64,000 nucleotides of DNA from Empedobacter tilapiae. Its GTDB lineage: Bacteria; Bacteroidota; Bacteroidia; Flavobacteriales; Weeksellaceae. The notes beneath the pieces were generated by a model, which worked only from the letters and a program-made list of their open reading frames with translations, did not search any database and was not told where the DNA came from. Made by a program: the position numbers and the translations under genes. The DNA lies in NCBI RefSeq assembly GCF_004785645.1, contig NZ_SRPE01000006.1:239463-303462 (forward strand), given 5' to 3'. Positions 8,105 to 17,418 of the stretch are shown here, in pieces. The stretch's first letter is position 1, and each line of letters starts with the position of its first letter.

Positions 8105-9121
8105 ATGAACACAAATTCTCATCAAACTCTTGGAGAGTTTATCATAGAAAATCAAGCAGATTTTATCTACTCATCTGGTGAACTATCTAGATTATTAAGT
8201 TCCATTAAATTAGCAACAAAGGTTGTTAATTACAAAGTTAACAAAGCAGGTTTAGTAAATATTTTAGGTGAATTCGGAAACGAAAATGTGCAAGGTGAAA
8301 AACAACAAAAATTGGATGTTTTTGCTAATGAAACATTTATTGATACTTTATCTCAGCGTGAAGTTGTATGTGGAATAGCTTCTGAAGAAAATGAAGATTT
8401 TATAGCTATACAACCTTCAAAAAACTCAAAAAACAGTAAATATGTTGTGTTAATTGATCCATTAGATGGATCATCTAATATAGATGTTAATGTTTCTGTT
8501 GGAACTATTTTTTCAATCTATCATCGTGTAACAGAACCAGGTACGCCAGTTACGATTGAAGATTTTTTACAACCAGGAAATAAACAAGTTGCAGCAGGTT
8601 ATGTAATTTATGGTACGTCAACAATGCTAGTTTATACAACAGGAAATGGTGTGAATGGATTTACATTAAATCCTGGAATAGGAACATTTTATTTATCTCA
8701 TCCTAATATGTGTATTCCAGAAGACGGACATATTTATTCGGTGAATGAAGGTAATTATGTGAAATTTCCTCAAGGAGTTAAAAATTACATTAAATACTGT
8801 CAAGCAGCAGAAGAGGATCGTCCTTATACGTCTCGTTATATAGGGTCTCTTTGTTCTGATTTTCATAGAAATATGTTGAAAGGAGGAATTTATATTTATC
8901 CTTCTGGAACGAATAATCCAAATGGTAAATTACGTTTGTTGTATGAATGTAACCCGATGGCTTTTATCGCAGAACAAGCAGGAGGAAAAGCTTCAGACGG
9001 TTTCCAACGCATTATGGATATTGAACCTACAGAATTACACCAACGTATTCCTTTCTTTTGCGGTTCAAAAAATATGGTTGAAAAAGCGGAAGAATTTATG
9101 CGTCAAGAAGAATTGAAGTAA
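8105..9121 (+). CDS. fbp: Class 1 fructose-1,6-bisphosphatase
   Basis: 338 residues; hydrolyses fructose 1,6-bisphosphate to fructose 6-phosphate in gluconeogenesis, in the cytosol. The metal-binding signature DPLDGSSN is at residues 118-125, preceded by the acidic EEN segment. [17 protein letters not shown] and [25 protein letters not shown] are the conserved substrate-pocket and C-terminal blocks. Length is standard. It stands alone, divergent from lysC, and ends at a strong bidirectional terminator. The palindrome TTCAAACGTTTGAA upstream may mediate control. Confidence 0.97.
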   Translation: MNTNSHQTLGEFIIENQADFIYSSGELSRLLSSIKLATKVVNYKVNKAGLVNILGEFGNENVQGEKQQKLDVFANETFIDTLSQREVVCGIASEENEDFIAIQPSKNSKNSKYVVLIDPLDGSSNIDVNVSVGTIFSIYHRVTEPGTPVTIEDFLQPGNKQVAAGYVIYGTSTMLVYTTGNGVNGFTLNPGIGTFYLSHPNMCIPEDGHIYSVNEGNYVKFPQGVKNYIKYCQAAEEDRPYTSRYIGSLCSDFHRNMLKGGIYIYPSGTNNPNGKLRLLYECNPMAFIAEQAGGKASDGFQRIMDIEPTELHQRIPFFCGSKNMVEKAEEFMRQEELK

Positions 9122-9144
9122 TTCTTTTAATAAGACATAATAAA

Positions 9145-9175
9145 AAAAGCCACTCTATAGAGTGGCTTTTTTTAT
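9145..9175. terminator. Bidirectional terminator (fbp / GDSL gene)
   Basis: AAAAGCCACTCTATAGAGTGGCTTTT is fully symmetrical with T-runs on both strands, placed between two convergent genes. Confidence 0.85.
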
Positions 9176-9189
9176 TATTATAAATTCAA

Positions 9190-10758
9190 TTAAGGAATTG
9201 TAATACCTGGATAATTTCCGGGATATACTTTTCTTAATGTAGAATGATATTTTCTGTTAATTGCATCAACAAACATATTTGCTACAATTGCATAACCATT
9301 CCCAGTTAAATGTACTCCGTCTAAAGAGAAAGCACCGCCTGAAATAAAAGCTGTAGTATATGTTTGACCGTAATATTTAATTCCAGAATTAGAGCTAAGC
9401 TTTTTCATTTCTGAATAAGCGTCAACCAAAGCTAAATCATATTTTGTTGCTAAGCTTGTAATTGCAGCGTTGTATTTTGCTACAGCTGCTTCTGCTTTCG
9501 CTGTTTCTTTCGCTGTCAATACATAATTATCTGTCATAGGATAGCTAACGCCAACTACAGATAATTTACCTGCCTCTTCTTGTGATAATCCTAATTTTTT
9601 TAATTCATCTACTCTTTTTTCATCAACTTTTCCAATAACGGCAGAAGAAGTTAAGACTAATAAATCTTTTGCGGTAGCTTGACGAGCTTGTCCATAAATC
9701 ATTCCGAATAAAGTTGCTTTTGCAGCTCCTATTTTTGGAGTAAGTGCAGCAGTAATTGTAGCTGATAAATCAGATAAATCTTTATCTTTAATTACCACAG
9801 GACTTGCTTCTGTTTTTGAGAATACTATTTTTCTTTCAGAAGCACCAACTGCATCAAATACTTGATTTAATCCAGCATAAGTAGCGTTTAACTCGTCAAT
9901 CATTGGAGCGAAACTTGGATTTGCTGGAGACAAAGGGGCATATGGTACTGTTGTAAAATACGGAATAGATGTAACAGAAGGGATATTTGCTATAACTCCT
10001 TTTGTCTTTTCCTTAGGATTAGAGGTTGTCATAGCTCCTAATATCTTATCTAATGCTCCTGCAACTACTGTAGCATTTGAAATATCGCTACTTCCATAAG
10101 TTGAAGCATCCATATTACCTGTTTCATTGTGATCTACACCTAGCCCTCCACTTGTAGCATAACCTAAAACATCATTGTTTCCAATCCATAAAGAGAAAAA
10201 TGTAGGGCTTTGTTTAACGGCATCAGCAATAACAGATGTTGAAGGGCTACTAGCAAAGCGAACAAAATAAGGATTTGCTTTACCTGTTGCTAATCCTGCG
10301 CTGTTTCCATAGCCTTCAGCTAATAGATGATAAGATTTTGCTCCTGGTACTCCCATATTTTGATAAGGTCCTGCAGCTGCAATATTATCTAATTGCGCAC
10401 CTGCATCTGTTTGTATAGGAGACATAGAACCTTGTGTTAAAACTAACTTTCCAGGAAACCCAGGTAGACCTATGAAACCTCCTGTGTCGTTAGGCATATA
10501 AGGAATATTGAATTCACCTCCACCAGCTGCTTTCATTAATCCAGCTAACATGTTAGGGTAAGAATTTTCTTGTCCAGATTTGTACAATGCATTATCTCTA
10601 TAACCAGAAGTTAACGAGTTTCCTAATGCTATATATTTTTGAAAATTAGCTTCTCCTGCAGATACTTGAATATCTTCTATTGGATGCTTAAAGTCATCGT
10701 CACAACTAAACATCGTAGCAGCTAATGCAACTAATATTATTTTATTTAAATGTTTCAT
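9190..10758 (-). CDS. SGNH/GDSL hydrolase lipoprotein
   Basis: 522 residues with a lipoprotein signal peptide (lipobox ATMFSC, C19). The SGNH catalytic blocks are all present: ALGNSLTSG with S48, IGNND (192-196) in block III, and DGVHL with D480 and H483 in block V. It is therefore a serine esterase or lipase in the periplasm or outer membrane. The insert between blocks is long and rich in Ala, Thr and Ser. It starts 9 nt after the stop of a FadL-type porin gene, a pair that is common in Bacteroidota; together they suggest hydrolysis and uptake of a fatty ester. The substrate is unknown. Confidence 0.88.
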   Translation of the reverse strand: MKHLNKIILVALAATMFSCDDDFKHPIEDIQVSAGEANFQKYIALGNSLTSGYRDNALYKSGQENSYPNMLAGLMKAAGGGEFNIPYMPNDTGGFIGLPGFPGKLVLTQGSMSPIQTDAGAQLDNIAAAGPYQNMGVPGAKSYHLLAEGYGNSAGLATGKANPYFVRFASSPSTSVIADAVKQSPTFFSLWIGNNDVLGYATSGGLGVDHNETGNMDASTYGSSDISNATVVAGALDKILGAMTTSNPKEKTKGVIANIPSVTSIPYFTTVPYAPLSPANPSFAPMIDELNATYAGLNQVFDAVGASERKIVFSKTEASPVVIKDKDLSDLSATITAALTPKIGAAKATLFGMIYGQARQATAKDLLVLTSSAVIGKVDEKRVDELKKLGLSQEEAGKLSVVGVSYPMTDNYVLTAKETAKAEAAVAKYNAAITSLATKYDLALVDAYSEMKKLSSNSGIKYYGQTYTTAFISGGAFSLDGVHLTGNGYAIVANMFVDAINRKYHSTLRKVYPGNYPGITIP

Positions 10759-10767
10759 TTTGTAGTC

Positions 10768-12000
10768 TTATTTAAGGTTGTATGTTAATCCTAAACCAAA
10801 GTTGATTGCACGCATTTTAACATCTCCAGAGAAGTTTTGTTCGATATTATTAATATGTCTCTCATCTCCTTGTACATAAGAACCAAACAGATCTAAATAA
10901 AAACCATTGTTAAATTTAAATCCTACACCTGCAGAGACAGAGTTTAAATTAGAACTTGGTGTTTCAGAAGACCAGTATGCACCAGGAACAGGAGATTTAT
11001 CGTGATAATAACCTACACGTCCAACAATCATTTCATTGAATGTATATTCTGCTCCAAAGCGGAATAACGTATTGTCTTTCCAGTTTTTAGTAGAAGATGA
11101 TGTGTAAAAAGTATTAGAAGCATCATTATATAAATTGATATCTAAACTTTTATAACGTGTCCAGTTTTGCCAAACTACATCTCCAAAAATCTCTAATTGA
11201 GGTAAGATTTTGTATGACATTCCGAATGTGAATTCAGATGGTAAAGGCAAAGTAGTATTCCATTTATCTGTATTGAATGGTACATTGTTTGCAATTCCTG
11301 AAGGAACATTCATCCAAGTTACATCTCCTTTATTTGCTGAAACATCCACGTTTGAACGATAAGCTAATCCAACACCAAATTTGTCTGTTGGTTTGAACAT
11401 AGCACCAACATTAAATCCTAAACCATGAGCATCTTTGTCTTCTAATTTTAATTTAATGTCATTTCCTGCAACAGTTTGTACTTTTTCTAATTTAGCTGTT
11501 CCATGTGTATAAATAAAACCAATACCTAAACTAAACCAATCTGCAAAACGATATGCTACAGTTGGCTGAATATTGAAAGCTTTTAAATCAATATGTGTGA
11601 TATTCGATTTATTTTGCCAATCTTCTGGCCAAGTAACAGAGCTTCCAAAAGGTGTTGTTACACTTACTCCAACAGCTAAATCATCAACAGGTTTATAACT
11701 AACAGCAAAATACATTGGTGTTCCTAATTTACTGTCTGTCTCTGCTTTTTGTAAAGTAGTTGGATCTTGCCATTTCACATCAGTTTTTACTCCAAAACCT
11801 CCAACTGCGATACTTAATTTACTATCTACAAAAGCTAAGCCCGCAGGGTTGTAAAACGCCACACTCGCATCGCGAGTTTGCGTTGCAGAAGTTCCTCCCA
11901 AAGCGGCTTGGCGAACTCCTTGTAAAGCAACACGGTAACCTCCTGCAAATGCAGATGTAGATAAACCGATTAGTGCTAATGTTAAGAAAATTTTCTTCAT
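10768..12000 (-). CDS. FadL/OmpP1 family outer-membrane transporter
   Basis: 410 residues with a cleavable signal peptide (about 1-19, ending SAFAGGYRVAL). The mature start GGYRVALQGVRQAALGGTSATQTRDASVAFYNPAGLAF is the FadL/TodX N-terminal plug and NPA motif. Alternating amphipathic strands follow, ending NFGLGLTYNLK with a C-terminal aromatic/aliphatic beta-strand typical of outer-membrane barrels. Family members carry long-chain fatty acids and other hydrophobic compounds. It is the first gene of an operon with the GDSL lipoprotein. A perfect palindrome stands in its promoter at 12060-12073. Confidence 0.9.
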   Translation of the reverse strand: MKKIFLTLALIGLSTSAFAGGYRVALQGVRQAALGGTSATQTRDASVAFYNPAGLAFVDSKLSIAVGGFGVKTDVKWQDPTTLQKAETDSKLGTPMYFAVSYKPVDDLAVGVSVTTPFGSSVTWPEDWQNKSNITHIDLKAFNIQPTVAYRFADWFSLGIGFIYTHGTAKLEKVQTVAGNDIKLKLEDKDAHGLGFNVGAMFKPTDKFGVGLAYRSNVDVSANKGDVTWMNVPSGIANNVPFNTDKWNTTLPLPSEFTFGMSYKILPQLEIFGDVVWQNWTRYKSLDINLYNDASNTFYTSSSTKNWKDNTLFRFGAEYTFNEMIVGRVGYYHDKSPVPGAYWSSETPSSNLNSVSAGVGFKFNNGFYLDLFGSYVQGDERHINNIEQNFSGDVKMRAINFGLGLTYNLK

Positions 12001-12032
12001 ATTTTTTGTTCGTTTTTAATAATTCCTTAAAA

Positions 12033-12073
12033 CAAAAATAACATAATTTTATAATAATGTTATGTTAACATAA
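12033..12073 (-). promoter_or_regulatory. Promoter with palindromic operator upstream of the fadL-like operon
   Basis: On the minus strand a -7 element TATTTTTG occupies 12040-12033. The perfect 14-bp palindrome TTATGTTAACATAA (12060-12073) sits where the -33 TTTG element should be, and that element is absent. A further half-copy TTATGTTA lies just upstream of the -7 box. The arrangement suggests a regulator-dependent promoter. Confidence 0.5.
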
Positions 12074-12138
12074 TAAATTTTAAAAAAATCTTTATACTTA
12101 AGGCTTTCAGCCAGAATAATATTTGTGTAAAATGTACA

Positions 12139-13350
12139 CTATTGATAAAATTCTTTGATTTTTTCTGATATAATATGTCCTTCAGACCAACAAGCCTGAA
12201 AATTAAATCCTCCCGTAATTGCATCAATATTTAAAACTTCTCCTCCAAAAAACAAATGAGGTAATTTTTTAGCTTGCATCGAATGAAAGTCGATTTCTTT
12301 TAAATCTACACCTCCGGCAGTTACAAATTCATCTTTAAATGTACTTTTTCCATTTATTTGATATTTGCCTTGTGTTAATTCAGTAGCAATCTCTTCGATG
12401 TGTTTCTTTGATAAATCTGCATAAACTTTGTTTTCATTAATATTGCAATAATTCAGAATACTAAACCAAAAACGTTTCGGAAAATCGAATGGATTATTTT
12501 TGTGTACATTTTTCTTAGCATCAACTTGTTTTTTATTATTCAAAAATGAAATTACTTCATCTTTGGATTGATTAACAAAGTTGATTTCTGTCTCGAATTT
12601 ATAATTACTTTCATTCAATTTTAAAGCCCCCCAAGCCGATAATCTCAAAATTGCTGGACCACTAAATCCCCAATGAGTAATTAATAAAGGTCCTTCTGCA
12701 TTTAATTTTTTGTGATTGATTTTGACTTCTGCATTTTCAAATGAAATTCCCATCAAACCTTCAATTCGAGGATCTTTGCAATTAAAGGTAAATAAGGAAG
12801 GAACAGGTTGAACAATTTTCAAACCTAAATTATTCAAGCTTTTCCAAAATTTAGGTGTACTTCCTGTCGTTACAATAACCGTCTCAAAAAAATGTTTTCC
12901 AGATTTTGTAACTAACTCATAACCTCCATCAACCTTTTCGATATCTTGTACACCGTCCGAAAAATTCAATTGTACTTTGTTTTGATCAACAGCTTTTGTT
13001 AAAGCATCAATAATTGAAAGAGAAGAGTCACTTACAGGAAAAATACGATTATCGTCTTCGATTTTTAATTCAACTCCTCGCTCATCAAACCAAGCCATTG
13101 TATCACCTGGTTGAAAAGTGTAAAAAACACTTAATAATTCCTTTTTTCCTCGCGGATAATATTCAATCAAATCAAGCGGATCAAAACAAGCATGTGTCAC
13201 ATTGCATCTTCCTCCTCCTGATATTCGAACTTTTTGTAAAGGTAAATTTGCTTGTTCAAACAATATAGTTTGTTGTCCTACAGTTTTTCCTAGATTTGCT
13301 GCAACAAAATATCCTGCTGCACCGCCTCCAACGATGGCTATTTTTTTCAC
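12139..13350 (-). CDS. BaiN/HI0933-like NAD(P)/FAD-dependent oxidoreductase
   Basis: 403-residue flavoprotein. The N-terminal Rossmann motif IAIVGGGAAGYF (residues 4-15) binds FAD, and RISGGGRCNVTH (about 43-54) is the HI0933 family hallmark. The C-terminal GGVDLKEIDFHSMQAKKLPHLFFGGEVLNIDAITGGFNFQACWSEGH block is typical of the family and completes the FAD site. Length matches. Members are often annotated as aminoacetone oxidase or BaiN, but the physiological substrate is generally unknown. It is monocistronic and its ATG lies in a region without clear promoter consensus. Confidence 0.9.
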   Translation of the reverse strand: MKKIAIVGGGAAGYFVAANLGKTVGQQTILFEQANLPLQKVRISGGGRCNVTHACFDPLDLIEYYPRGKKELLSVFYTFQPGDTMAWFDERGVELKIEDDNRIFPVSDSSLSIIDALTKAVDQNKVQLNFSDGVQDIEKVDGGYELVTKSGKHFFETVIVTTGSTPKFWKSLNNLGLKIVQPVPSLFTFNCKDPRIEGLMGISFENAEVKINHKKLNAEGPLLITHWGFSGPAILRLSAWGALKLNESNYKFETEINFVNQSKDEVISFLNNKKQVDAKKNVHKNNPFDFPKRFWFSILNYCNINENKVYADLSKKHIEEIATELTQGKYQINGKSTFKDEFVTAGGVDLKEIDFHSMQAKKLPHLFFGGEVLNIDAITGGFNFQACWSEGHIISEKIKEFYQ

Positions 13351-13390
13351 GAGGCAAAGTTAAAATTTTATTTTTAGCATAGATTTAATA

Positions 13391-13425
13391 AAAAAAGGAA
13401 ATGTTTTCACATCTCCTTTTATGCT
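13391..13425 (-). terminator. Terminator of the downstream universal stress gene
   Basis: AAAGGAGATGT and ACATTTCCTTTT pair on the minus strand around GAAA, followed by a T-run; one mismatch in the stem. Confidence 0.55.
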
Positions 13426-14255
13426 TTTTGTTCATGAAAAACGAACAAAGGTGTAATATTTTTATTAGCAATTTTTTTTGTAAATCCTGGTGAGAAAATT
13501 TTATCGAAGAAACCTTTATTTCTACTAACTACAGTTAATAAATCTATATGTTTTTCTTTGATAAAATCTAAAACTGCATTTACAGGATCTGCATCATTGT
13601 ATATTTCAAAAATAATTGGATCACCAGCAAATTGATTTTGCCAATCTTTCATTGCTTGTTCATTGTATTTTCCATCTTTGGATACATGCATACAATGAAT
13701 TTTTGCTTGATGACGATTTGCTATTTCAATTAAATATTTTAAAGCATCCTTATCTTTTTGATCAAAGACAGTTGTAAATCCAATGTTTTTGAATCCTTTA
13801 AAAGACATTTCTTTCGGGATACTAAGAATAGGAATTTTCATAGATGTAATTGCATTTATAGTATTTGATCCGAAAAGCATTTTTTCTATTCCTGTATTTC
13901 CATCTGTTCCCATTACAACAAAATCTACGCTTTCTTCACCAATGATTTCTCTTAAGATGTAAAGAAAATTTCCTTCTTCTAAAATGAACTTTATAGGAAT
14001 TTCATTCAAACCATTTTCATCTGCAATTTGTCTTAATTGAGGAATATTATCTTTGAAGTTGTCAAAACTTCCTAATTCTACAGTTTCATAAACATTCTGA
14101 ATTAACCCAGCGCTCAGACTTCCAGTTATCATAGGTAATTCGTAAACGTGCAATACATAAACTTGTGCATCTATACTTTTTGCAAGGTTTAAAGCATAAA
14201 GGAATGCGTTATTGGCAGTTTCGGAAAAATCTGTTGGGAACAATATTTTTTTCAT
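13419..14255 (-). CDS. Universal stress protein (tandem UspA domains), copy 1
   Basis: 278 residues built from two UspA-like domains (about 1-145 and 150-278). The first ends with the ATP-binding pattern MGTDGNTG-x8-GSNT, so it probably binds ATP; the second ends VVSRNKGFFDKIFSPGFTKK without that motif. I start at ATG 14255 because MKKILFPTDFSETA aligns exactly with the neighbouring paralogue; a longer frame from 14276 adds seven residues unlike it. The neighbour at 14362-15189 is a close paralogue with the same layout, so this is a tandem duplication. The physiological role is unknown. Confidence 0.92.
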   Translation of the reverse strand: MKKILFPTDFSETANNAFLYALNLAKSIDAQVYVLHVYELPMITGSLSAGLIQNVYETVELGSFDNFKDNIPQLRQIADENGLNEIPIKFILEEGNFLYILREIIGEESVDFVVMGTDGNTGIEKMLFGSNTINAITSMKIPILSIPKEMSFKGFKNIGFTTVFDQKDKDALKYLIEIANRHQAKIHCMHVSKDGKYNEQAMKDWQNQFAGDPIIFEIYNDADPVNAVLDFIKEKHIDLLTVVSRNKGFFDKIFSPGFTKKIANKNITPLFVFHEQKA

Positions 14256-14304
14256 CTTTTCGTGTTTTATACTCAAAAGTTACGAATAATTTTATTTCGA
14301 CACG

Positions 14305-14341
14305 AAAAAAGCTCAATCTATTTATGGAGATTGAGCTTTGT
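14305..14341 (-). terminator. Terminator between the two universal stress genes
   Basis: GCTCAATCT pairs with AGATTGAGC, followed on the minus strand by T6. The two paralogues are therefore separate transcription units or only partly coupled. Confidence 0.75.
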
Positions 14342-14361
14342 ATATTCAGTATAAACTAATG

Positions 14362-15189
14362 TTATTCATGAAAAACTAATAAAGGTACCTTGTTTTGAGA
14401 AAGGATTTTCTTAGTGAAACTAGGAGAAAATAACTTTTCGAAGAAGCCTTTGTTGCGACTAACGACTGTTAATAAATCGATTTTTTCTTCTTTGATAAAT
14501 TCTAAAACAGCATCAACAGATTCTTCTGCTGTATAAATAGAAAAATCTACTGGTTCATCTTTATAATATTCTTTCCAATGATTAAGAGTTGGAATATCAT
14601 AATTTCCGTCTTTTGATACATGTAAACAATGTACTTTTGCTTTGTATCTATAAGCCATTTCTGTTAAATAGTCTAAAGCTTTTCTGTCTTTATCTTGGAA
14701 AATTGTTGTAAAACCGATATTATTTATTCCTTTATATTGGTGTCCATGTGGAACACTTAAAACAGGAATTTTTAAATGTTTAATAGCATTCATTGTATTC
14801 GATCCAAAAATCACTTTGTCGAAACCTGTATTTCCAGTCGTTCCCATAACTACAAAGTCTACTTTTTCTTCTTCTATAAAAGTTGGTAAAACAAAAGAAA
14901 GCATTCCTTCTTTTATAATAAATTTTAAATCAATATTAGAAAAACCATTATCCTCAGCCATTTTTCTAAGAAAAGGAATATGGTCTTTTAAGTTTTCAAA
15001 TTTATTTAGTTCTATTGTGTCATACACATTTTGTAAAATAGATGCATCAATTCCTCCGCTTACCATTGGGTATTGAAAGGCATGTAAAACATATAATTCA
15101 GCATTTTGATTTTCTGCTAAATTCAAAGCGTATAAAAACGCATTATTAGCAGTTTCTGAAAAGTCTGTTGGAAATAATATTTTTTTCAT
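14362..15189 (-). CDS. Universal stress protein (tandem UspA domains), copy 2
   Basis: 275 residues, beginning MKKILFPTDFSETANNAFLYALNLA like copy 1. The first domain carries the ATP-loop pattern MGTTGNTG-x8-GSNT and the second ends TVVSRNKGFFEKLFSPSFTKK. The two copies align end to end without gaps of note, and both keep the asymmetry in which only domain one has the nucleotide motif. It is followed by its own terminator. Upstream (15190-15355) is a short AT-rich divergent region shared with the thioesterase gene. Confidence 0.93.
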   Translation of the reverse strand: MKKILFPTDFSETANNAFLYALNLAENQNAELYVLHAFQYPMVSGGIDASILQNVYDTIELNKFENLKDHIPFLRKMAEDNGFSNIDLKFIIKEGMLSFVLPTFIEEEKVDFVVMGTTGNTGFDKVIFGSNTMNAIKHLKIPVLSVPHGHQYKGINNIGFTTIFQDKDRKALDYLTEMAYRYKAKVHCLHVSKDGNYDIPTLNHWKEYYKDEPVDFSIYTAEESVDAVLEFIKEEKIDLLTVVSRNKGFFEKLFSPSFTKKILSQNKVPLLVFHE

Positions 15190-15303
15190 AATCTCTCTGT
15201 TTAATAGCTCCTTAAATATACGAATTTTAATATGTTTATATTTTAATTTGATGTTAAATATTATTGTGTTTCTTTATTTGATGTGATTCAAAATATTAAT
15301 GAT

Positions 15304-15332
15304 TTTGTTATAAATACTAATCCGTAACTTTG
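15304..15332 (+). promoter_or_regulatory. Promoter of the thioesterase-thiL unit
   Basis: TTTG (15304-15307) and TAACTTTG (15325-15332) with a 17-nt spacer. The -7 element overlaps the start of a longer reading frame at 15332, which rules that start out. Confidence 0.6.
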
Positions 15333-15355
15333 TGCTTCAAATAAATTTTCAATTC

Positions 15356-15862
15356 ATGAATAATAAATATTTTCAGAAAACCATCGTTCGTTGGTCAGAT
15401 TTAGATGCTAATCGTCATTTAGCGAATGCTTCGTATATGAATTTTACAAGTTTCGCACGTATAGCATTTTTGAGAGATTATGGTATTTCTATGAAAAATT
15501 TAGCTGAATATGGAATTGGTCCAGCTATTTTACATGAACAATTTTCTTTCTTTAAGGAAGCAATGGAAGGTGAAGAAATTTATATTTCGGTAGAAATTGG
15601 TGGGATGTCGGAAGATGGAATGATTTATCAATTTATTCATAATTTATATAATCAAGATGGTGTACATCTTTGCCATTCTGAATTGACAGGTGTTTGGTTT
15701 TCAATGTCGAAAAGAAAAATGCAAGCTCCGCCTGCAGAAATGTTAGAAAATATTAAAAAATCATTTGAAGGAAAAACCGTGAAAACAATGTCGAAACAAG
15801 ATATTATCAATTTACCTTTTCGTTCAGAAAATATAGATCCTTCAATCTTTACTCAAAAATAA
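15356..15862 (+). CDS. Acyl-CoA thioesterase, hot-dog fold
   Basis: 168 residues of the 4-hydroxybenzoyl-CoA thioesterase/FatA-like hot-dog family. The signature is VRWSDLDANRHLANASYMNF near the N-terminus, with the Asp-x-Asn-x-x-His arrangement used for catalysis, followed by a long helix and strands ending LTGVWFSMSKRKM. Acyl-CoA hydrolysis is the expected activity; the chain specificity is unknown. I place the start at ATG 15356, since an upstream in-frame TTG at 15332 lies inside the promoter. thiL follows after 4 nt, so the two form an operon with no obvious functional link. Confidence 0.85.
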   Translation: MNNKYFQKTIVRWSDLDANRHLANASYMNFTSFARIAFLRDYGISMKNLAEYGIGPAILHEQFSFFKEAMEGEEIYISVEIGGMSEDGMIYQFIHNLYNQDGVHLCHSELTGVWFSMSKRKMQAPPAEMLENIKKSFEGKTVKTMSKQDIINLPFRSENIDPSIFTQK

Positions 15863-15866
15863 AATC

Positions 15867-16934
15867 ATGTTAGAAGATAAAAACGTTTCAAAAACAAGTT
15901 TAGCCGAAATTGGAGAATTTGGTTTAATTAATCAAATCAAAGAAGGTTTTCCAATCAAATTAGAAAGTTCTATCAAAGGAATTGGAGACGATGCAGCTGT
16001 TCTTGATTACAAAAAAGATAAAATTGTAGTTTCTACTGATATGTTGGTAGAGGGTGTAAATTTTAGCTGGTCGTATATGCCTTTACGTCACTTGGGTTAT
16101 AAAGCGGTTGTGACAGCGATTAGTGATATTTTGGCGATGAATGCAATTCCAAAACAATTGTTGGTTTCGATGGCAATTTCGAATCGTTTTACGATAGAAG
16201 CTGTGGATGAAATTTACAATGGAATGAAATACGCTTGCGATAAATACAATATTGATATTGTAGGTGGTGATACAACTTCTTCTCTTAGCGGACTTGTGCT
16301 AAGTATGACAGCTATTGGTTCAGCTCCAGAAAAAGATATAGCTTATAGAAATGGTGCAAAAGAAAATGATTTGATTGTTCTTTCTGGTGATTTAGGTGCT
16401 TCTTTTCTTGGTTTGCAAGTTTTAGAACGCGAAGCGCAAGTATCAAAAGTGAATCCTAATAATCAACCAGATTTCGAAAATTATTCATATTTAATTGAAC
16501 GCCAATTAAAACCAGAGGCTCGTTTGGATATTATCAATCTTTTGAAAGAATTGAAAGTTAAACCAACTTCTATGATTGATATTTCGGACGGATTATCTTC
16601 TGAAATTATTCATCTTTCGAAAGAAAGTGGTGTCGGAATTAATATTTACGAAGAAAAAATTCCGTTAGATTCTATTGTGATTCGTACAGCAGAAGAGTTC
16701 AAAATTAATCCAATTACATGTGCATTGAGCGGCGGAGAAGATTATGAATTATTGTTTACAATTGATCAAAAAGATTTTGAAAAAATCAAAGGAAATCCGC
16801 ATTTAACGGTGATTGGTCATGTAACTGGTAAAAACGAAGAAAACTATTTGATTACACGCGGAAGCGAACAAATGGTTCCATTAACTGCTCAAGGTTGGGG
16901 AGTTGAAACAGAAGACGAGGATGATCAACATTAA
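15867..16934 (+). CDS. thiL: Thiamine-phosphate kinase
   Basis: 355 residues; phosphorylates thiamine monophosphate to thiamine diphosphate, the cofactor form. The PurM/ThiL fold is shown by GIGDDAAVLDY (Asp cluster for Mg-ATP), VVSTDMLVEGVNF, the DIVGGDTTSS block, SMIDISDGLSSE and the ALSGGEDYELLFT motif near the C-terminus. Length is normal. It is the only thiamine-metabolism enzyme in this window; a thiamine-responsive riboswitch and receptor lie 24 kb away. Followed by the first copy of a duplicated terminator/promoter cassette. Confidence 0.95.
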   Translation: MLEDKNVSKTSLAEIGEFGLINQIKEGFPIKLESSIKGIGDDAAVLDYKKDKIVVSTDMLVEGVNFSWSYMPLRHLGYKAVVTAISDILAMNAIPKQLLVSMAISNRFTIEAVDEIYNGMKYACDKYNIDIVGGDTTSSLSGLVLSMTAIGSAPEKDIAYRNGAKENDLIVLSGDLGASFLGLQVLEREAQVSKVNPNNQPDFENYSYLIERQLKPEARLDIINLLKELKVKPTSMIDISDGLSSEIIHLSKESGVGINIYEEKIPLDSIVIRTAEEFKINPITCALSGGEDYELLFTIDQKDFEKIKGNPHLTVIGHVTGKNEENYLITRGSEQMVPLTAQGWGVETEDEDDQH

Positions 16935-16956
16935 TAAGTTTCTCATCAAATATAAA

Positions 16957-17031
16957 ATCAAAAGCATTCAAGAAATTGGATGCTTTTTTTGTTGAAATAA
17001 GTTGTATTTTAGATTTTATAAAACTTAAATG
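16957..17031 (+). repeat. Duplicated terminator-promoter cassette, copy 1
   Basis: About 75 bp containing a hairpin (AAAGCATTC...GGATGCTTT with T7) that ends thiL, then TTGAAATAAGTTGTATTTTAGA, which looks like a promoter, then the ATG of the next gene. A near-identical copy occurs at 17419-17494, 462 bp downstream. Confidence 0.8.
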
Positions 17032-17418
17032 AACACAAAAAAAATAACAGAATTAATAGGTGATTTGACAGTTTTTGATTTGAATATCGATTTCAAAAAC
17101 AAATCAATTATAGTGAATCTTGGTTATTTACCTTTTGGAAAAAATCCAATTAAGAAAATTACTTTTAATGATGTTATTTGGCAAGATTTCTTTGGTTTTG
17201 ATAGAGAAAACATTCAAAACGTAATAGAATACACAAATGATTTCAATATTTTTCTTGAACATAAAAAAGATTATATTGAAAAGAATATAAAGTATTTACC
17301 AATTGATTTTTTAGAAACTCTAAAAAACAATCAACATCATTACTATTATTCTAAACCAACTCTCGGCTTTGAATTTTTAATTATTACTCAAACAGAAATT
17401 ATTATTTCAGATATATAA
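17029..17418 (+). CDS. Hypothetical protein (129 aa) between duplicated cassettes
   Basis: 129 residues, no signal peptide, no membrane segment, Asn/Ile/Lys/Phe-rich. The frame is clean from ATG to TAA. I recognise no family. Its flanks are near-identical 75-bp cassettes (ends at 17031 and 17494), each bringing a terminator and a promoter-like sequence, so this gene looks inserted by duplication. The low complexity of its Asn-rich composition may indicate recent acquisition. The product is soluble by composition. No contextual clue to function. Confidence 0.6.
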   Translation: MNTKKITELIGDLTVFDLNIDFKNKSIIVNLGYLPFGKNPIKKITFNDVIWQDFFGFDRENIQNVIEYTNDFNIFLEHKKDYIEKNIKYLPIDFLETLKNNQHHYYYSKPTLGFEFLIITQTEIIISDI

